NCBI RefSeq assembly: GCF_050948215.1
Contig: NC_135156.1
Location: 3,038,001 to 3,102,000, forward strand
Direction of reading: 5' to 3'
Length of the DNA stretch: 64,000 nucleotides
Source: Halictus rubicundus
Taxonomy: Eukaryota; Arthropoda; Insecta; Hymenoptera; Halictidae
Made by a program: the position numbers and the translations under genes. Shown here piece after piece: positions 23,240 through 36,416 of the stretch. Positions within the stretch are counted from its first letter, which is position 1, and the number at the start of each line of letters is the position of its first letter. Under the pieces are notes generated by a model. It worked only from the letters and a program-made list of their open reading frames with translations, did no database searches and had not been told where the DNA came from.

Positions 23240-24955
23240 TAGAACTGTCGGTACAAATTGGTCTGGTTGGTACGATTCTTAGAGAAACAATAGCTCGTAA
23301 AACGCTCGGTGAATTCTACTAATTAGATGTTTTTGTACTTATAATTTTGGACAGTCCTGTATACGCAGAACAAGCGAAACAAATATTTCTTTGCATTCGA
23401 CCCGTCGCAATTATCCAGAGCAAAAGATAACTATCGAGCAAGGCGTTGCGTGTACTTGCTTGTACCGTAAGTTGTATCACACAAAAATATAAATATATAT
23501 ACACTCGTATCTACGTGCGTATAATATGTCGCATAAATACATTAGGTGTGCTCGAACGCGCGATGGAGACTGAGTATTAGCACTCGATTATTTTCAGAAT
23601 ATAATTGTGGAGGACGATTCATTTAAACAGTCGTTGGATTCTGTGAAAGTACATTATATAATTATTAAAAGGACACGCCGGTGCGAGTGAACATATTAAT
23701 CAAGTGTGTAGAGTTATTCCCCAAATACCCTAAACTTAAATCTAATCGTTATTAAAATTTAAATCGAACTAGTTAAAATGGAAATAACGTTCGAAGGATA
23801 AACGCGTTACCTAATTTGAACCGAATTGCAGATCTAAGTTACCAGTTTCAGCATTAACCTACCTCATAGATGTCCTTTGGTCGAACGCCTAATTTAAACT
23901 AGGACCGGATTTATGGTACATGTTAATCTACATTTAACTAAAGTTTGAGCCAGGCCCTGGCGCCATTTCGTGCTTATAATGATCAATACTTAAGCTTACG
24001 CTCTGGAAGATTTAACCAAAGGTGTGAATCCAACGGAAACATTTTAACTAAAGTTTGAACTCAGATTTAATCCAGGTTTCACCCACCTACAATTTAGACC
24101 TAATTCAGTTCGAATTCAGACTAATCAATATGTAGTTCTTCTAATTCCTACATAAATGTGAATTAAATCTAATAAATCTCTTACAGACTAAAATTCAGAC
24201 TTAACTTAAAATGTAACTTGTATGTCAAAAAGTATGAAAGTCGCAAAATTATCCTGATCAAATTTGTGTTACGAATTGTTGAAATGTCTTCATTTGGATT
24301 TCTGTAATATATTAAACATAATAGTAATGATCTGTGTCGTAGGAGGATTTCGTCCGATAAATAAATAATGGTGTTATATATGCGGTCACCGCTTTCGAAC
24401 GGCTAAACATTTATTGAAGCAAATCTTCTAAAAATAATTGAGTACTAATACTTGCCGAACTATCTCCAAAAAAAGGAAGACCTCCCTTTATTTCTATTCG
24501 AGGGACCTTGCGTACATATCTTGCCTATGTGTAACATAACATATCCCTGTGTATGTGTGTGTGTGTGTGTGTGTGTGCGTAGTGACAGCGAAATTAAATG
24601 TGAGTGAACTAATTACGAAATGCTTGGCGAAACAAATAAAAAGAAATGAGACGAAAGAAAAACAAGGATAGAAAATACGTTTCGAGAAGCGTTGGTAGGC
24701 GATTAGGTTACACGCCATATTTTTCTCAATTTCGTGTGTTCATTAACCACCACTAGTGGACTTGCGAACAAAAGGGTGAAGAGAGTAACGGAACATTGGA
24801 TTGATGCAGAAATAATGCAAGTTTCACAGCTGAGAAGAATCAATTATAGTATGTTTTTAAATTCGGTACCAGTCTTCCGTCGTAACTAGTTCGATTTTAA
24901 TACCCGACGGTCCTCTCTTTACAATTTTCCGAAAAGTCCCTTCATTTAAGAGAAT
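23240..24955. other. AT-rich intron DNA
   Basis: No coding exon recognised. Confidence 0.45.
24554..24577. repeat. (GT)n microsatellite
   Basis: About 11 GT units with one C interruption at the right end. Confidence 0.95.
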
Positions 24956-24959
24956 TTAA

Positions 24960-25199
24960 CCCATTGCACTTGAAGCCATTTTAACTCCAAAACGAAACAT
25001 TTTTCCCAACTTAGAATATTTCCCTTCTATATATATTTTTTCGTGCTATACATACGAAAATGGAGCAATTTACTCGTACAGTACTGAAATTTTTAGTAAT
25101 TTATTAAATACAAACAAATTTAATAATGTAAAAATTATTTTGAATAATGATACAGAAATTTTTAATAACGCCTTACAGTCGCCATTCGAGTGCTAAGGG
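24960..25199. mobile_element. piggyBac-like MITE, TTAA target (copy A)
   Basis: 240 bases. Left TTAA-CCCATTGCACTTGAAGCC; right, reverse-complemented, TTAA-CCCTTAGCACTCGAATGG. Ends match over ~15 of 18 bases and the TTAA target is duplicated exactly (24956, 25200). No coding sequence. Confidence 0.85.
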
Positions 25200-25378
25200 T
25201 TAATCCTTGAGATTCGGCTTTGCATTTTTTTATACGATTTGAACGCATATTGATAACGCGTTATTTTCTCGTATGGAAAATCAGTTTCTCCCTCGTGTAA
25301 AACTACATACATTTTATAATAGAAAGCGTGAAGATATATTACGTTCATTTGAAAAGAAAATGTCAATTTTGATGTACA

Positions 25379-25658
25379 CAGGATATCCCAGTTTGCAGAA
25401 CATTTTTTTGGATACAACGTTTGAGTAGCCTTCATTTACCTTAAACAACGTCACATATTTTTGACACATTATTTTGTGTCAACACGAGTTCAATCGTAAC
25501 TTTGACTCTGTAACCTTGGGACGACCTTGAATTTAAAAATGTGGAATCAATGAACGTGACATGCAGATGATTGAAAACTAGTCGTTTTTTTGTTGAAAAC
25601 AATTTTTCGTCAGATCACTGTTTAAAAGATCGTGGTAAGTATTACGTGGGACACCCTG
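25379..25658. mobile_element. TIR element, CAGG(AT/GTG)TCCC ends
   Basis: Left CAGGATATCCCAGTTTG, right GTGGGACACCCTG before TA. The interior has CGACCTTGA at 25522. The left TA is offset by two bases, so the left boundary is approximate. Confidence 0.6.
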
Positions 25659-27485
25659 TATGTGTATCCCAAAGTGCATATTTTTCGATGTAATTCGGAA
25701 CGATACTTGGAAAACTTGCACGGTACAAAAAGAATTGAAATAAAAGTAAAAATTAGATAAGCTTATTTTTCAATTTCTCTTACTATTCATTTTCAATATA
25801 TCGAACTTCCATTATCCTAGCATCAATCCGATACAAAGAATTTTGGAAATTATCTACTGTAGTGAATTAATGGTCGTACTTTAAGGTTGTTTTAAAATAT
25901 ACAAAAAAAAAACAAAAGTGAAGAAAAACCATAGTAACTGCAATACACTCGCACTTCCGTCGTGCATATACACCGGAACGAAACGCACTTGCACCAACGA
26001 GTATATATACACGAACACATATTGGCGTATACACGAGTAATTATTATACAAGGCGCAAACAAAAAAAAAAAGAAAGAGAACGAAAGTACATGTGAGATTA
26101 TGAGTCTAGGTAACCAAGCAAGACACGTATGTATGTATGTACATTTAAGGAAAATCAAGTATTGAACTGCGTATTTACTTGAAATCTATATGATACTGTA
26201 ACATTGTTGAACCGGTTATTAAACATGTCATTGTTACCGAAGAATACCTTGAGTTGTGATCTTTAAATTACCACTTTCAATCACCACAAATTACCCCTAA
26301 CCATATTTTACCGATTACAATTCCTTCCGGTGGAAACAACTAAATAAATTTCATATTTTTTATTGGTACAATTTGTATCTGAAGGAAGAGATTATTTTGC
26401 AAAATTTTATTTTTAATTATACTCACAATGAAAGTGTACTGATGTCATTAATGGAACTCTATTTCATCGTCGATTCAATTTAATTTAAGCTAGCAAAAAT
26501 AAAATAAAATTTGTTCAGTTCAAGTTCGGGAAAATCGAATTTGAATATTTGTGGAGTACATGCAAATTTAATTAACTCAGTGATTAAACTTACCGTATAA
26601 AAATAGACTGTTCCACATTGAAAAATAAAATTCGTTGGTCATAATATCGGAAAACTCGAGTTTTAACATAATTTATTAAAAAGAAAACGTTCTTACCAAA
26701 TTTTCGAACTAGAATTCCATAAAAATGAAGCTTCACATGAGAAAATATAATTCCGCATTTTCAACTTATTTTCGTACCTGGAATAACGTCTTGTTTTGAT
26801 TATAATTACCATGTTCAGTTGGATGTTATCCAAGCGCTCAAGCTCTTGATAGATTTTCATATTTCATTTTTCCGAAAACGTTATTTTATTTATTATTTTA
26901 TTCGATGTTTCCAACCAATTTTTACATAATAAATCAGCCTTATCAACGTTGTAATCATATGCGAAAACCCTGCCTTAGTGATACGAATGCTTTTCGTTTA
27001 AAACTCATGTTACAAATTCGAATCGCGTAGAGTAAAAGTTGGCTGTAAGAGACATGGCACACACCTAATTTCGGAACCTTACTAAAAGTAGAGTAATTAT
27101 ACATATGGTTGTTTAAAAAGAATCAAAATAAGTTATAGTAAAAAAATTGAAACAGGTGAAAATCGATAGCTTAAAAAAGGGATATGCAGTACGGAATACC
27201 AAAAGATCTGTGAAAAAGAAGTCTAGAGTCTATTAAATAGCAGTTGATCATAGCTATTATTCGTAAAATAATTATTCTGCATCATTATCATCTACGTACA
27301 ATCGTTTCTCCATTTTAATATAATAACTAGACCGCGAATCTTTGTGCAAAATAAACATTTTCCTTATCAATTCCAACATGGGAACTATATAGAAATTTCT
27401 TTCTTTTTGAATAAGTTTAGTAAGTGGAAAACAACTTAAATGCTCAAACACAATTACCTTGAGTGTTCGTTACTCTTGCAAATTA
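25659..27485. other. AT-rich intron DNA
   Basis: No coding exon or bounded repeat recognised. Confidence 0.45.
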
Positions 27486-28150
27486 CGAGGGATAGTCAAA
27501 AAGTAAGTTGCAATCGTATGAAAAAATTAAAAATATTTATTATAGCATTTCAAGTTAATTTTATATTCGTTTAAAAATATAATCTAAGGACTACTATTCT
27601 AAATAATCCCCATGTTGATTGAGTCATTCGTCATTTCATGATGCCAATTTCTCTATTGCATCGTTCCAAAATTATCGACAACTTGCAATAACCATTTTAT
27701 GTCGAATTTTGACTTTTCCGTTAAATCGTTCACTGATGATGTGAGACACAGTTTAATTTTAAATACCTAATTTGTCTGGGACATAATCCACTGTGATTCT
27801 CCTGTTTGCATTAATCGATTCATTAACCCTCCGTGTGCTATGCCGGAGTCATGCATGACCCGTCGCGGTGGGAATAAGCTCGAACGACCGTCAATATGTA
27901 CAATTTTATTCTGATATAAGACGACGCTTTTTATTTCGATATAAGAAAGTCGCTATCCCCTCCTCTTCTTCTTTATTCGAAATACGTCGAAAGCCGGTCC
28001 TGAGCCATCGTCTTATATCGAAAGAAAACTGTAGTGAAATATCGGTGTGGGTCGAAATGACTCCGGCATAGGCTGAACTCGCAGGAGTCCGAGGGTTAAC
28101 GTGCTCAAAATCGTCATTTGTTGTCAAAAGTTGATTTCCCTGTCGAATTC
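27486..28150 (-). pseudogene. Dead mariner-like transposon remnant (minus strand), split by a MITE
   Basis: Left end CGAGGGATAGTCAAAAAGTA after TA resembles mariner termini. On the minus strand, in shifting frames, the flanks of the inserted MITE read fragments such as NANRRITVDYVPDKLGI, the helix-turn-helix linker region of mariner transposases, and near 27610-27630 QHGDYF, which resembles the C-terminal GDYFE motif. Frames are broken by stops and shifts, and most of the catalytic core is missing. The right end was not found, so the right boundary is approximate. Confidence 0.6.
27827..28095. mobile_element. piggyBac-like MITE, TTAA target (copy B), inside mariner remnant
   Basis: 269 bases between exact TTAA duplications (27823, 28096). 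Ends CCCTCCG and CGAGGG are inverted, and a subterminal CTATGCCGGAGTCAT is inverted in the right half. Removing it rejoins the flanking mariner-like reading frame. Confidence 0.82.
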
Positions 28151-28679
28151 ATTTAGAGATTATCTGCTGCGATATTTTACGTCATTGTACACTTCATAGA
28201 ACGTGTATGCACTATATGTACAGCACCACAATACAGCACTAAAAGCAGATCACAACCCGGGCTTCCAATTTGGACACTGCTTCCAACGGACACGACATGT
28301 TTCACAATTGATAGCATACGAAAGTCGATCGTTATGTAAAAGGTATGAATACAAGTTAAAAAAAAAATCCTACAATTATGTAAATTACTTTTCGACTCAT
28401 CTTTGGACGTGTGGTTCCATACTGTTAATACTGCAAATGGAATAGCCATGTTATTCACAATATAAATTTCTCACCTTCACAGGATAGTTTTACTTCGACA
28501 AAAATAACAATGTAGTTGCTTGCAACACAGCTGATAAAATGTGGTTTCAATTTATTAGATATAAAAACCTCTTCAGGGACGAATTCTTTGAAGTAGACAT
28601 ATATTTCTTGCTCGATTAAAGTATTTATTTTTAAGTTAATTATTTATGGACGCGTCAACCACTCGTATGGATTATTAGT
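28151..28679. other. AT-rich intron DNA
   Basis: No gene recognised; paired open frames at 28177-28458 are mutual shadows without family resemblance. Confidence 0.4.
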
Positions 28680-28877
28680 AAATTACAGATTTTATGAATT
28701 TTTGACAAAAATGAATAGGTGAAATTTTAGACAGTGAAAAGTTAAAAGGCCTTAACTGTGTTAATACATTACTTTCACTACATTAAAAATATTAGTGAAA
28801 AACATTAATTTATATTTAGTCCCTGTGTCTGGCAATTGAAACATAAACTTTTTATTCTGCATAAAGATCCGGAGTTT
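28680..28877. mobile_element. ~200-bp MITE of the TAGACTGCGGAT family (copy 2)
   Basis: Contains CAGATTTTATGAATTTTTGACAAAAATGAATAG at the left (28686-28718) and TGCATAAAGATCCGGAG at the right, collinear with the other copies. Outer ends are worn. Confidence 0.75.
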
Positions 28878-29039
28878 AGTTATTAGATTAAAATATTATC
28901 AGTGCTGTGAATTTTTTGTTTTTATCGTTGAGTGATTCTGTAGTCAGTCTGCTGTTCTTCAATAATTAAAAAGAAAATAAACGTACACATGTGTGTGCCA
29001 AATAACCTGAATATGTGCGTCTAGCCTGCACTGTTTCAA

Positions 29040-29500
29040 TCGCAAAATTCCCTGGTCGAAGGGATTGTGGAATGAATGTCAAAACTCGCTGCCAGAACTT
29101 TGCGAGACGTTTTAAAATATTTAAACGACTCTAGCCGATATTGAAACGGGGCTTAAGCGCCTTAAGCTTTCGGAAAATGGTGGCACGCGCCGCGTGGAAT
29201 TCGGGCCTAATGAAAAAGCAAGCATAAAACACGCGGGCGGAAGAGGGAGGCGAGAAAGCATTGATGTGATGTCTGCGGGGCCCAGTGTCAACCTAACCCC
29301 ATCAAAGTGTAATAATATTTATATTAGGGCGCGGCTCGGAGGGTAGGAGAGACATCGTTGGGGTTCGTGCAGGGGGAGAAGGTATTCGAGGGGTGAACTA
29401 CCCTGAATATCCTGGAAACTTCCCCGATATGTTTACGAGAGGTTTGCTCGTTCACTATTCCCGATATCGATCTAACTGGTAATTGGACTCGAGTATCAGG
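29040..29500. promoter_or_regulatory. GC-rich island in the ChAT intron, candidate regulatory element
   Basis: About 450 bases markedly richer in GC and CpG than the flanks, with no open frame that looks coding. It contains an AT-rich homeodomain-type core (TAATAATATTTATATTA, 29311-29327) amid GC-rich sequence. The regulatory role is a guess from composition alone. Confidence 0.3.
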
Positions 29501-29751
29501 TAGCAGGAGCGAGCGATTTTTATTTGTAAAACAAATGCGAATTGCAAATTTTACGTGTTTATATTATATGGAAATGTTACAAGCGTAATAATGGAACATT
29601 TTAATAATTCAATAAGTCCTATAGATATAATCTATTTTGTGTATGCATCCAGAGTATATGGGTAAATAATTCAAGAAATAAATAACAACGAACTGGGAAG
29701 TAATTTTCTGTGTCACAAAATATTTAACTTCCAAATATACTGATATTAGCA

Positions 29752-29952
29752 AACTCCGGATCTTTATGCATTTACAGCTTCTAAAAATTAAAAAAAAAAG
29801 CTAGAGCATAAAATTTGACAGAATTTAATATGATTTTTATTGAAGTATCAGACTTGCAAAGGCTACTACCACTGAAAATAACAATTTATTTGATACCACT
29901 TTCTTAAAATTCGTCTATAAAAATCGTAAATTGCATAAACATCCGCAGTCTA
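29752..29952. mobile_element. ~200-bp MITE of the TAGACTGCGGAT family (copy 3, inverted)
   Basis: Left AACTCCGGATCTTTATGCAT, right TTGCATAAACATCCGCAGTC, in the opposite orientation to copy 2. Confidence 0.8.
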
Positions 29953-30068
29953 GATATCAGTAACTGGGTAATGTGTATTTCGCAATGGAAAAGAAACTAG
30001 ACATCCAATATTGGTTCAAGTTGAAACAATAAAACGTTTTCACGATTACTATCATTGATAATCATTAA

Positions 30069-30308
30069 CCGTCTATAATCTGAATTTTTCTTATGAATCC
30101 AAACAAACGGCAATTTGAAAACAGTAAATATCATCTTCTAGACACAAATTAATATTGATTCCATCGTTTATCAGAAAATTTTATATTCTCTACTTTATGA
30201 AATAAGTATTAACAATAGCGATGCTTTTATCATATTACGGCTAACAATAAAATTAGACTCGAAAATATTGGTGTATCAATATTCAAAATTATACGGAACT
30301 ATAGAGGG
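30069..30308. mobile_element. piggyBac-like MITE, TTAA target (copy C)
   Basis: 240 bases between TTAA at 30065 and 30309. Ends CCGTCTATAAT and (inverse) CCCTCTATAGT match at 9 of 11 bases. AT-rich, noncoding. Confidence 0.65.
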
Positions 30309-30312
30309 TTAA

Positions 30313-31144
30313 TAATTTATCTTCGACAATATTGTATTAGTATAATGACAGCATTATGGATATATTTTGTTGGCAATTTCTCGCATAACGTGTATCTCAT
30401 TCAACAAGCATCTTCAATGCAGTACTAATAAAACTTTTTTTTACATTTCTACCGGCCCCTTTGAATAAATGATCCTCGTCGAGGACACACCCTATACGAT
30501 TGTAATGTAACAATATCGATGGCCATATTATTGTATAGGTTGCGTAATATTGATCGCGTTTCTGGCTGATACCTGTCGCGCTGTTTAATTCAGGGTGTTG
30601 CTTGAAATATGATCACGAATTGTCCTAAATTTGAATTATTTCCCTTCGTAGCAACATCTGAAACAAAGATATCGATCTATTTCTATTTTTAACATCAGTT
30701 TATGACCGAGATTTATGTTGAAATCCGTGAAACGAAAATCGTGTCACGCTATGCCATTACTGAGAAACTTCTTTTTTCGCCTTCTAACAGCTCCGTGTAA
30801 CTTTGAAGTCGCATACTGATATTATAGTGAAATGGAAAATAACTCATGTTCGGTGTTGGAAGATAGAGAACTCGCAACATGTTTCTGCCTAATCACATCA
30901 AGCGTTGTGCCCGTATACTGAGTATGTGTGCTTCCTCAGATCTCTCCAAGGTGATATCAAATTTAAAAACCTAATCTAGCATTCATAATCGTGTAGCGGC
31001 AAAACGTAACATATTATATAAATCAGTAGCTCGTTTTAAATCATCTGAAATCCTTTTTGATATCTTAGGTTACACTCTCTCTATACCAGGCGAGACTCGT
31101 TGGAATTCATTTTATAATACTTTAGAGGAAATATTACAAACATG
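30313..31144. other. Intron DNA, nothing recognised
   Basis: AT-rich; an isolated CAGGGTGTTGCTTGAAAT at 30592 resembles a transposon left end, but no right end was found. Confidence 0.4.
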
Positions 31145-31470
31145 CAGGACGTCCCAAAACTGTACTTCCTTGAAAGGGGCGATGCCTGAGCTCATTTGAA
31201 GTAACTTTTTCCTGTGCGAAAATGTTCTCTGCGGTTTTGTTAAGGAGTTATCAATGAAAAACATGGACCAATCAGCGCAAGGCTACGACTGAGTGTGGCG
31301 TTGGCGTTGGTCGAGCCGGAATTCGTCCGCTGTGGCCGCGCTCTGGTTGATCCGTGATTTTAGTTAATAACTCAACAGAGCCGCGGACAACATTTTCATA
31401 AACGGGAAAGTTACTTGAAATGAGTTCAGGAATCACTCCTTTCAAAGACATACATTTTTGGTACATCGTG
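31145..31470. mobile_element. Fold-back MITE with CCAAT boxes (copy 3)
   Basis: Starts CAGGACGTCCCAAAACTGTA and ends TTTTTGGTACATCGTG; the terminal bases are mutated but the arm sequence with GGACCAATCAGCGC is clear. Confidence 0.85.
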
Positions 31471-32937
31471 TATAAACTTGAAATTCGTAACTATTATAAA
31501 AACCATGGGAGTTTTTTAAACCAATATCGGACTGTTTCTTGAACGGTATCCGAAGTAAGTTCAATGAATGTTATAATTTTTCTACTGATTTATCATTTGA
31601 AGCTACTACAGCTGGTCTCTCCCATCCAGAGTATAAAAATCGATAGTGGGTTCGTGTGGGTACACAGCAAGAAATCAATATAATACACTCGTTCAAAGAA
31701 GTAATGAATTCAGTGCATACTTCTATCCATAGGTTTATATTTATATAAATTTGTTTACATTCATTACATTATTTCATTATTAATATGGACAAATTTTTAG
31801 TTCATTTTCAGCGACACTGTAATCAAATATTCAACTTAATCATTGACATTCCATTTATTAACATGCATAACACGATGAAAATTATACGAATATGCTGTAT
31901 CGTGCGGCCATATTTTTAAACACGTCAGAATCAATCAATTTATGTTTCCACTTAATACCTTACACATTACTGACACGCTTTCTGTAAGTTATTTATTATT
32001 AACATTTTCTGGTTATAATGACATGCTAAACCAATTATTTATCTTAACAAAAAATTGAAAATTTTCAAAACAAAATGAAGATTGTAATCAAACTAACATA
32101 GAGTCTCATTGTTAGTCCACTAGAATCACTGACTAGAAAATTGAAATTCTATTTCTTTAAGTTTCTCCTAAATAGGCTAATGAAAATTTGTATAAATGAG
32201 TAACATGTGAAAACATAAATACACACAATATACTCATTATTGTATACCATATGTTGAGCGTTTGGTATAATAATCCAGTATTTTTGTATTTATGGACTAA
32301 AAATTAGAAAAGTATTGAATACAGTATTATTTAACAATATGTAAAACAAATGCGGGTGGATGTGATCTATGTTAACTAATTTCTAGCTTAGAGAGTTCGA
32401 CGACTATAATCCTGCGTATACGTAGTATTGAACACTTGAGGAGTTCGATTGTGGAGATTTCAACGACCTCTTCGATGATTTCAATGAATGTAGTAGTCAC
32501 GTCGCAGGGCAAACATACAGAGCTATCAACTTTGTTAATTACTTCTTTGTGTTCTAAATTACGTTGTTTTTGGCCCTTACTGTCAGTCTGTTAGTAAGAT
32601 AAAGTTCTTAAAATTTATTTCAAAACTATTCATTCAAACATTCACTAATTGTAACGAATAAATATTCTTATTCTTTAAATTTTCATTAATTTTTCTTTAC
32701 ATTATAACAATACATTCACAAACAAATCTAAATGTATGTGGTTCAAAGCAGCATTTTGATGAAAGAATTCTTTCCATTTTTCTCTCTTCGGTGACCTTTA
32801 CGAAAGGTTAAAATACATTTTTCATATTTTAAATGTGAAATGTTTCAGACGTATATACGTCAAAATGTTTAAATGTAAAATATGAATATATTCCGTGATT
32901 TCATACGTATATTTAACAATGAAGTTTATTTATCGAT
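31471..32937. other. AT-rich intron DNA
   Basis: No coding exon or bounded repeat recognised. Confidence 0.45.
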
Positions 32938-33434
32938 AGACTGCAGATGTTTATGCAAAACAAAATTCATCTGCATGAATTACAAGACATAGAAATATCA
33001 AGTGCTTAGAAAATTCTTCTTTGTTTTTAGTAACTTCGGTAAGCTGAGGTTGGTAGGGTTAAATTAACATTAACTCCGCGACCTAGGTAGGGTTAAATTA
33101 ATCCCAGCGGTTTTAAAACTGCTACTTTGAAATACACTGATACGATGTTTGTGTTTTTGAAAATAAATCGTTTATTTTTAAAAGATACATATTTATTACA
33201 TTTGAATCTGAGCCTATTATAAATTCGACGAAACACGATTTTGAAGTGCGTTTTTGTTTGAACGATGTATTTGTAGTTAAATAAGGGGTGATTAGTCGGG
33301 ATGAAATTAACCCCACGCGGTTAAGAGTGTGACTTTTATTCACGTGGTTCGCAGCCGGTTAAATACTTTTAATCTTCCTCCTTTTTCTAATTGAACATAC
33401 CCATTTTGTCATGAATGCATAAATGCTACAGTCT
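32938..33434. mobile_element. Longer member of the TAGACTGCGGAT family (copy 4, ~500 bp)
   Basis: Left AGACTGCAGATGTTTATGCA; right ATGCATAAATGCTACAGTCT. The interior is longer than in other copies and holds two direct copies of a block like AAATTAAYCCCA-GCGGTT (33092, 33303), suggesting a later insertion or a distinct subfamily. Confidence 0.65.
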
Positions 33435-33864
33435 ACTTATTAGTTAACACGTTTCATGCACGTGGCACGTGTGTCACTAATACCACATGCATTTGAAACA
33501 TATAATTTTATAGTAATTATTTAATTTATGTACAGAGGATGGTACATGATACCGAAGAGTACTATCTATGTATGTATGTTATTGATCGATAATATAATGA
33601 AATGGTTTATGATAATGTACCAGTTTGCAATGACAAAGCATGAAATAGCCTTGAATAAAAGGTCGAGCAAAAGTGGTTCAGCACGAAGCATGTTAATATA
33701 AAGACTTTATTTGCTGAACATGTTGTTCGTTCATTGAATTGTAACTATTCCAATTTAATTTTTTAATTATGAAATTAACATAAATTTTCCAAGATTAAAC
33801 ACACGTAATGAATTCATTTGAAATGTACTCCCACCCATAGTTTTTCTTTTTAATGAATCCTTTA
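33435..33864. other. AT-rich intron DNA
   Basis: Nothing recognised. Confidence 0.4.
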
Positions 33865-34109
33865 CCGTTTGAGTCCCAGGGGTCTCGCGATAGCGCTTGT
33901 CTTTATCGATTGCGAACAGGCCTAAGCGGCGTGATAACAATGAAATACAAAATGTTTAATTGTATTATTTACATTTAAAAAAGCAGCTATGTGATATAGG
34001 TGCGTCAGTAAAATTGAGCGCGCTACTTCCACGCGCTACTGAGCCACTACACCTAAGTTGAGCGCACAAAATCTCAGCAGCGCGATCGCGCTGCTTGGGA
34101 CTCAAACGG
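33865..34109. mobile_element. piggyBac-like MITE (copy D)
   Basis: Left CCGTTTGAGTCCCAGGGG, right inverse CCGTTTGAGTCCCAAGCAG; 14 perfect terminal bases. The right flank is TTAA (34110) and the left is TTTA (33861), one mutation from TTAA. Subterminal GCGCGATCGCGCTG-like palindromes give it a GC-rich rim. Confidence 0.82.
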
Positions 34110-34113
34110 TTAA

Positions 34114-36006
34114 GATGTGCAATTTCATTCTTAAAGGATACAATATTTCGTAGTAATAGCGAATATGTATAACATAATTTAACAGCTTTCATTCTAATAA
34201 TACGCCTTATTATTATTCGTATGTTTCATTCATGAAACTACAATGAGGTGTGCAAATCAGTGAAATTGATTATTTAGTATGCTTTTCTATTAGTAATTTA
34301 TACTCAATCAGATAATGGAATACTATGGGAACTTTTCTCAGGTGTTATGAGAAATTGCTATTTTTTCAGTCGATTATTTTAGAAATACTAGCACGATTAT
34401 CATTAATAACAAGTTTTTACTGTTTATATTTTACTGTACTAAAACAGACAAAAAATGTACTAAAATCTTGTGTGTCTGTATTAAAATATCTCCTAAACTA
34501 ATCATTTTTCGATATAATTCTTTTAATTGAAAATTAATACCTTTTTTGTAGAAAATAAAAAGTTGCATCGATTGGTGCATAAAATAGTATACAGTTCCAT
34601 GTAGAAATTCAGAGTTGACTTTCATAAGTCCTTGATGCGTCCGAGTATGTACGAAACAACTAGTAACACTGATATATCGGTATCTCTTTAAATAGTTTCA
34701 AATTTCCATCGGAACATTTTTCACTGTAAATAATAATGACGTTAATCAAGGTGGTAATATCTGCTGAGACACCTTGTGTATTCCATCTTAAAAGTGTATC
34801 ACATAATTTACAAACAAGTGTTTGAATGTTTTAGAAATAATCCGTAATTTGGTGTGGTGACATAATAAATAAATATTTGTCTTCCGAAACAATTTATTGT
34901 AACAAATAAGTCCCATTTTACAGAATAAATGTTTCTTTTACATGTTTTATGCGTAAAAATATGATAAATGAGGACAATATATGTTTCTACGAATGTCAAC
35001 TCTGAACTGTTGCTTGGTTACAATATGACAAATATTTCTGCCAATAGCAGAGAGAGATTAAATGATTATCGTGTCAACGATTATCAAAACAGACCCACTA
35101 ATCGCGTTAATGATCGCTGAAAACGATGACGACGCTAGGCTAACAGTGTTGCGGGCAACACGAAGAGCGCCGGTAATCCCTAAATCCGATTATTCGCCTC
35201 ATCGGTCCTCAACAACACCAACTTGCCACCCTCTCCGTTCAATCAATGTTTCTTTTGCCATCGTGGGATGCTTGTTCGCCTTTTTTGGTCGTATTTTTCA
35301 TTCCCTCTTTCACCATCACATTATTGTCGCCAGACAATTGGTTCATTCAAATTCTGTTCAAATATTTATGCGAAACATCTTTGCTACTACTACCGCAATT
35401 TCACAATTACTGTAAAGTACTATTATATGTATAATGACTGCTTTAGCTGAAATAGATTGTAGATAAAATCACTAAAGACAAAAATATTTTTGAATGTTTG
35501 TAAAGTGATACGATATTCGTGTAAGCCTTGATGTTTTTGAATGATTTGAAATACATTTATATGTATAGTTTTTAATATATATTATAGATATATGTATTAT
35601 ACATTTAAGTAAAACATATTGATACTTTTACATTTATTTATTCAAAGGAGATTGTCAATTTTCCAAAAAGAAATGTATTATGATTTTTAATACCCTTGTC
35701 GTAAAATGTTTGGAGAAGTCTATAAATTATAAACAAAAATATGTCAAAATCTGTAGGAATTATGAAATCATAAATCAAAATTTAGAAACGTATTAAAAAT
35801 ATTGTTTTAAACTTGAGAAAAATGTCGTATAATAAAGTTGTATATGTGAGCAGTTTCTATTAGTTAAATTATATACGTTTTATAAATCAGTAAAACAATA
35901 ACAGTAATTACAATCGAAATATCTAACTTAAAAGATTACCTTATTATTGGAAATAAGTATTCAAAATTTCGGGTTATTAAAATTAATAGAAATAATGTTA
36001 ATCACT
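34114..36006. other. AT-rich intron DNA
   Basis: No coding exon recognised. The open frame at 35062-35415 lies in a slightly GC-richer patch but resembles no family and lacks splice logic with ChAT. A possible transposon right end is at 34764-34781. Confidence 0.45.
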
Positions 36007-36206
36007 GGACTGCAGATTTTATGCATTTATGACAAAAATGAGTAGCCCTAATTTGAAACAATAGAAAGATGAGAAGAATTTAAAAGTATTGATATGTCAT
36101 GTTCGACACGCAAAAATTATTAAACAAAGGAAGACATTCCTAAGTGGCCCCTGTTTTTTGCAACAGATGCAGGAAATTCCTATTTTGCGTAAATATCCGC
36201 TATATA
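36007..36206. mobile_element. ~200-bp MITE of the TAGACTGCGGAT family (copy 5)
   Basis: Left GGACTGCAGATTTTATGCAT; right TTGCGTAAATATCCGCTAT. It shares the TTTATGACAAAAATGAGTAG block. Confidence 0.83.
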
Positions 36207-36222
36207 CCTATTAATTATCATT

Positions 36223-36416
36223 AGACTGCGAACTTTATGCATTTCTGATAAAAATGAGTAGATCAAATGTAAAATATAAAAAATATTTAATGAATTTAGA
36301 AATGCACTTGTAGCATATTTGATCAGAATTATTTAAAAAAGAAATAAATCTCTATGTAGCTTCTATGTCTTTCAATGAATGCGGATAATTTTTATTTTGC
36401 ACAAAAATTCATAGTG
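36223..36416. mobile_element. ~195-bp MITE of the TAGACTGCGGAT family (copy 6)
   Basis: Left AGACTGCGAACTTTATGCAT followed by TTCTGATAAAAATGAGTAG. The right end is more worn (TTTTGCACAAAAATTCATAG). It sits 16 bases from copy 5 in the same orientation. Confidence 0.75.
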
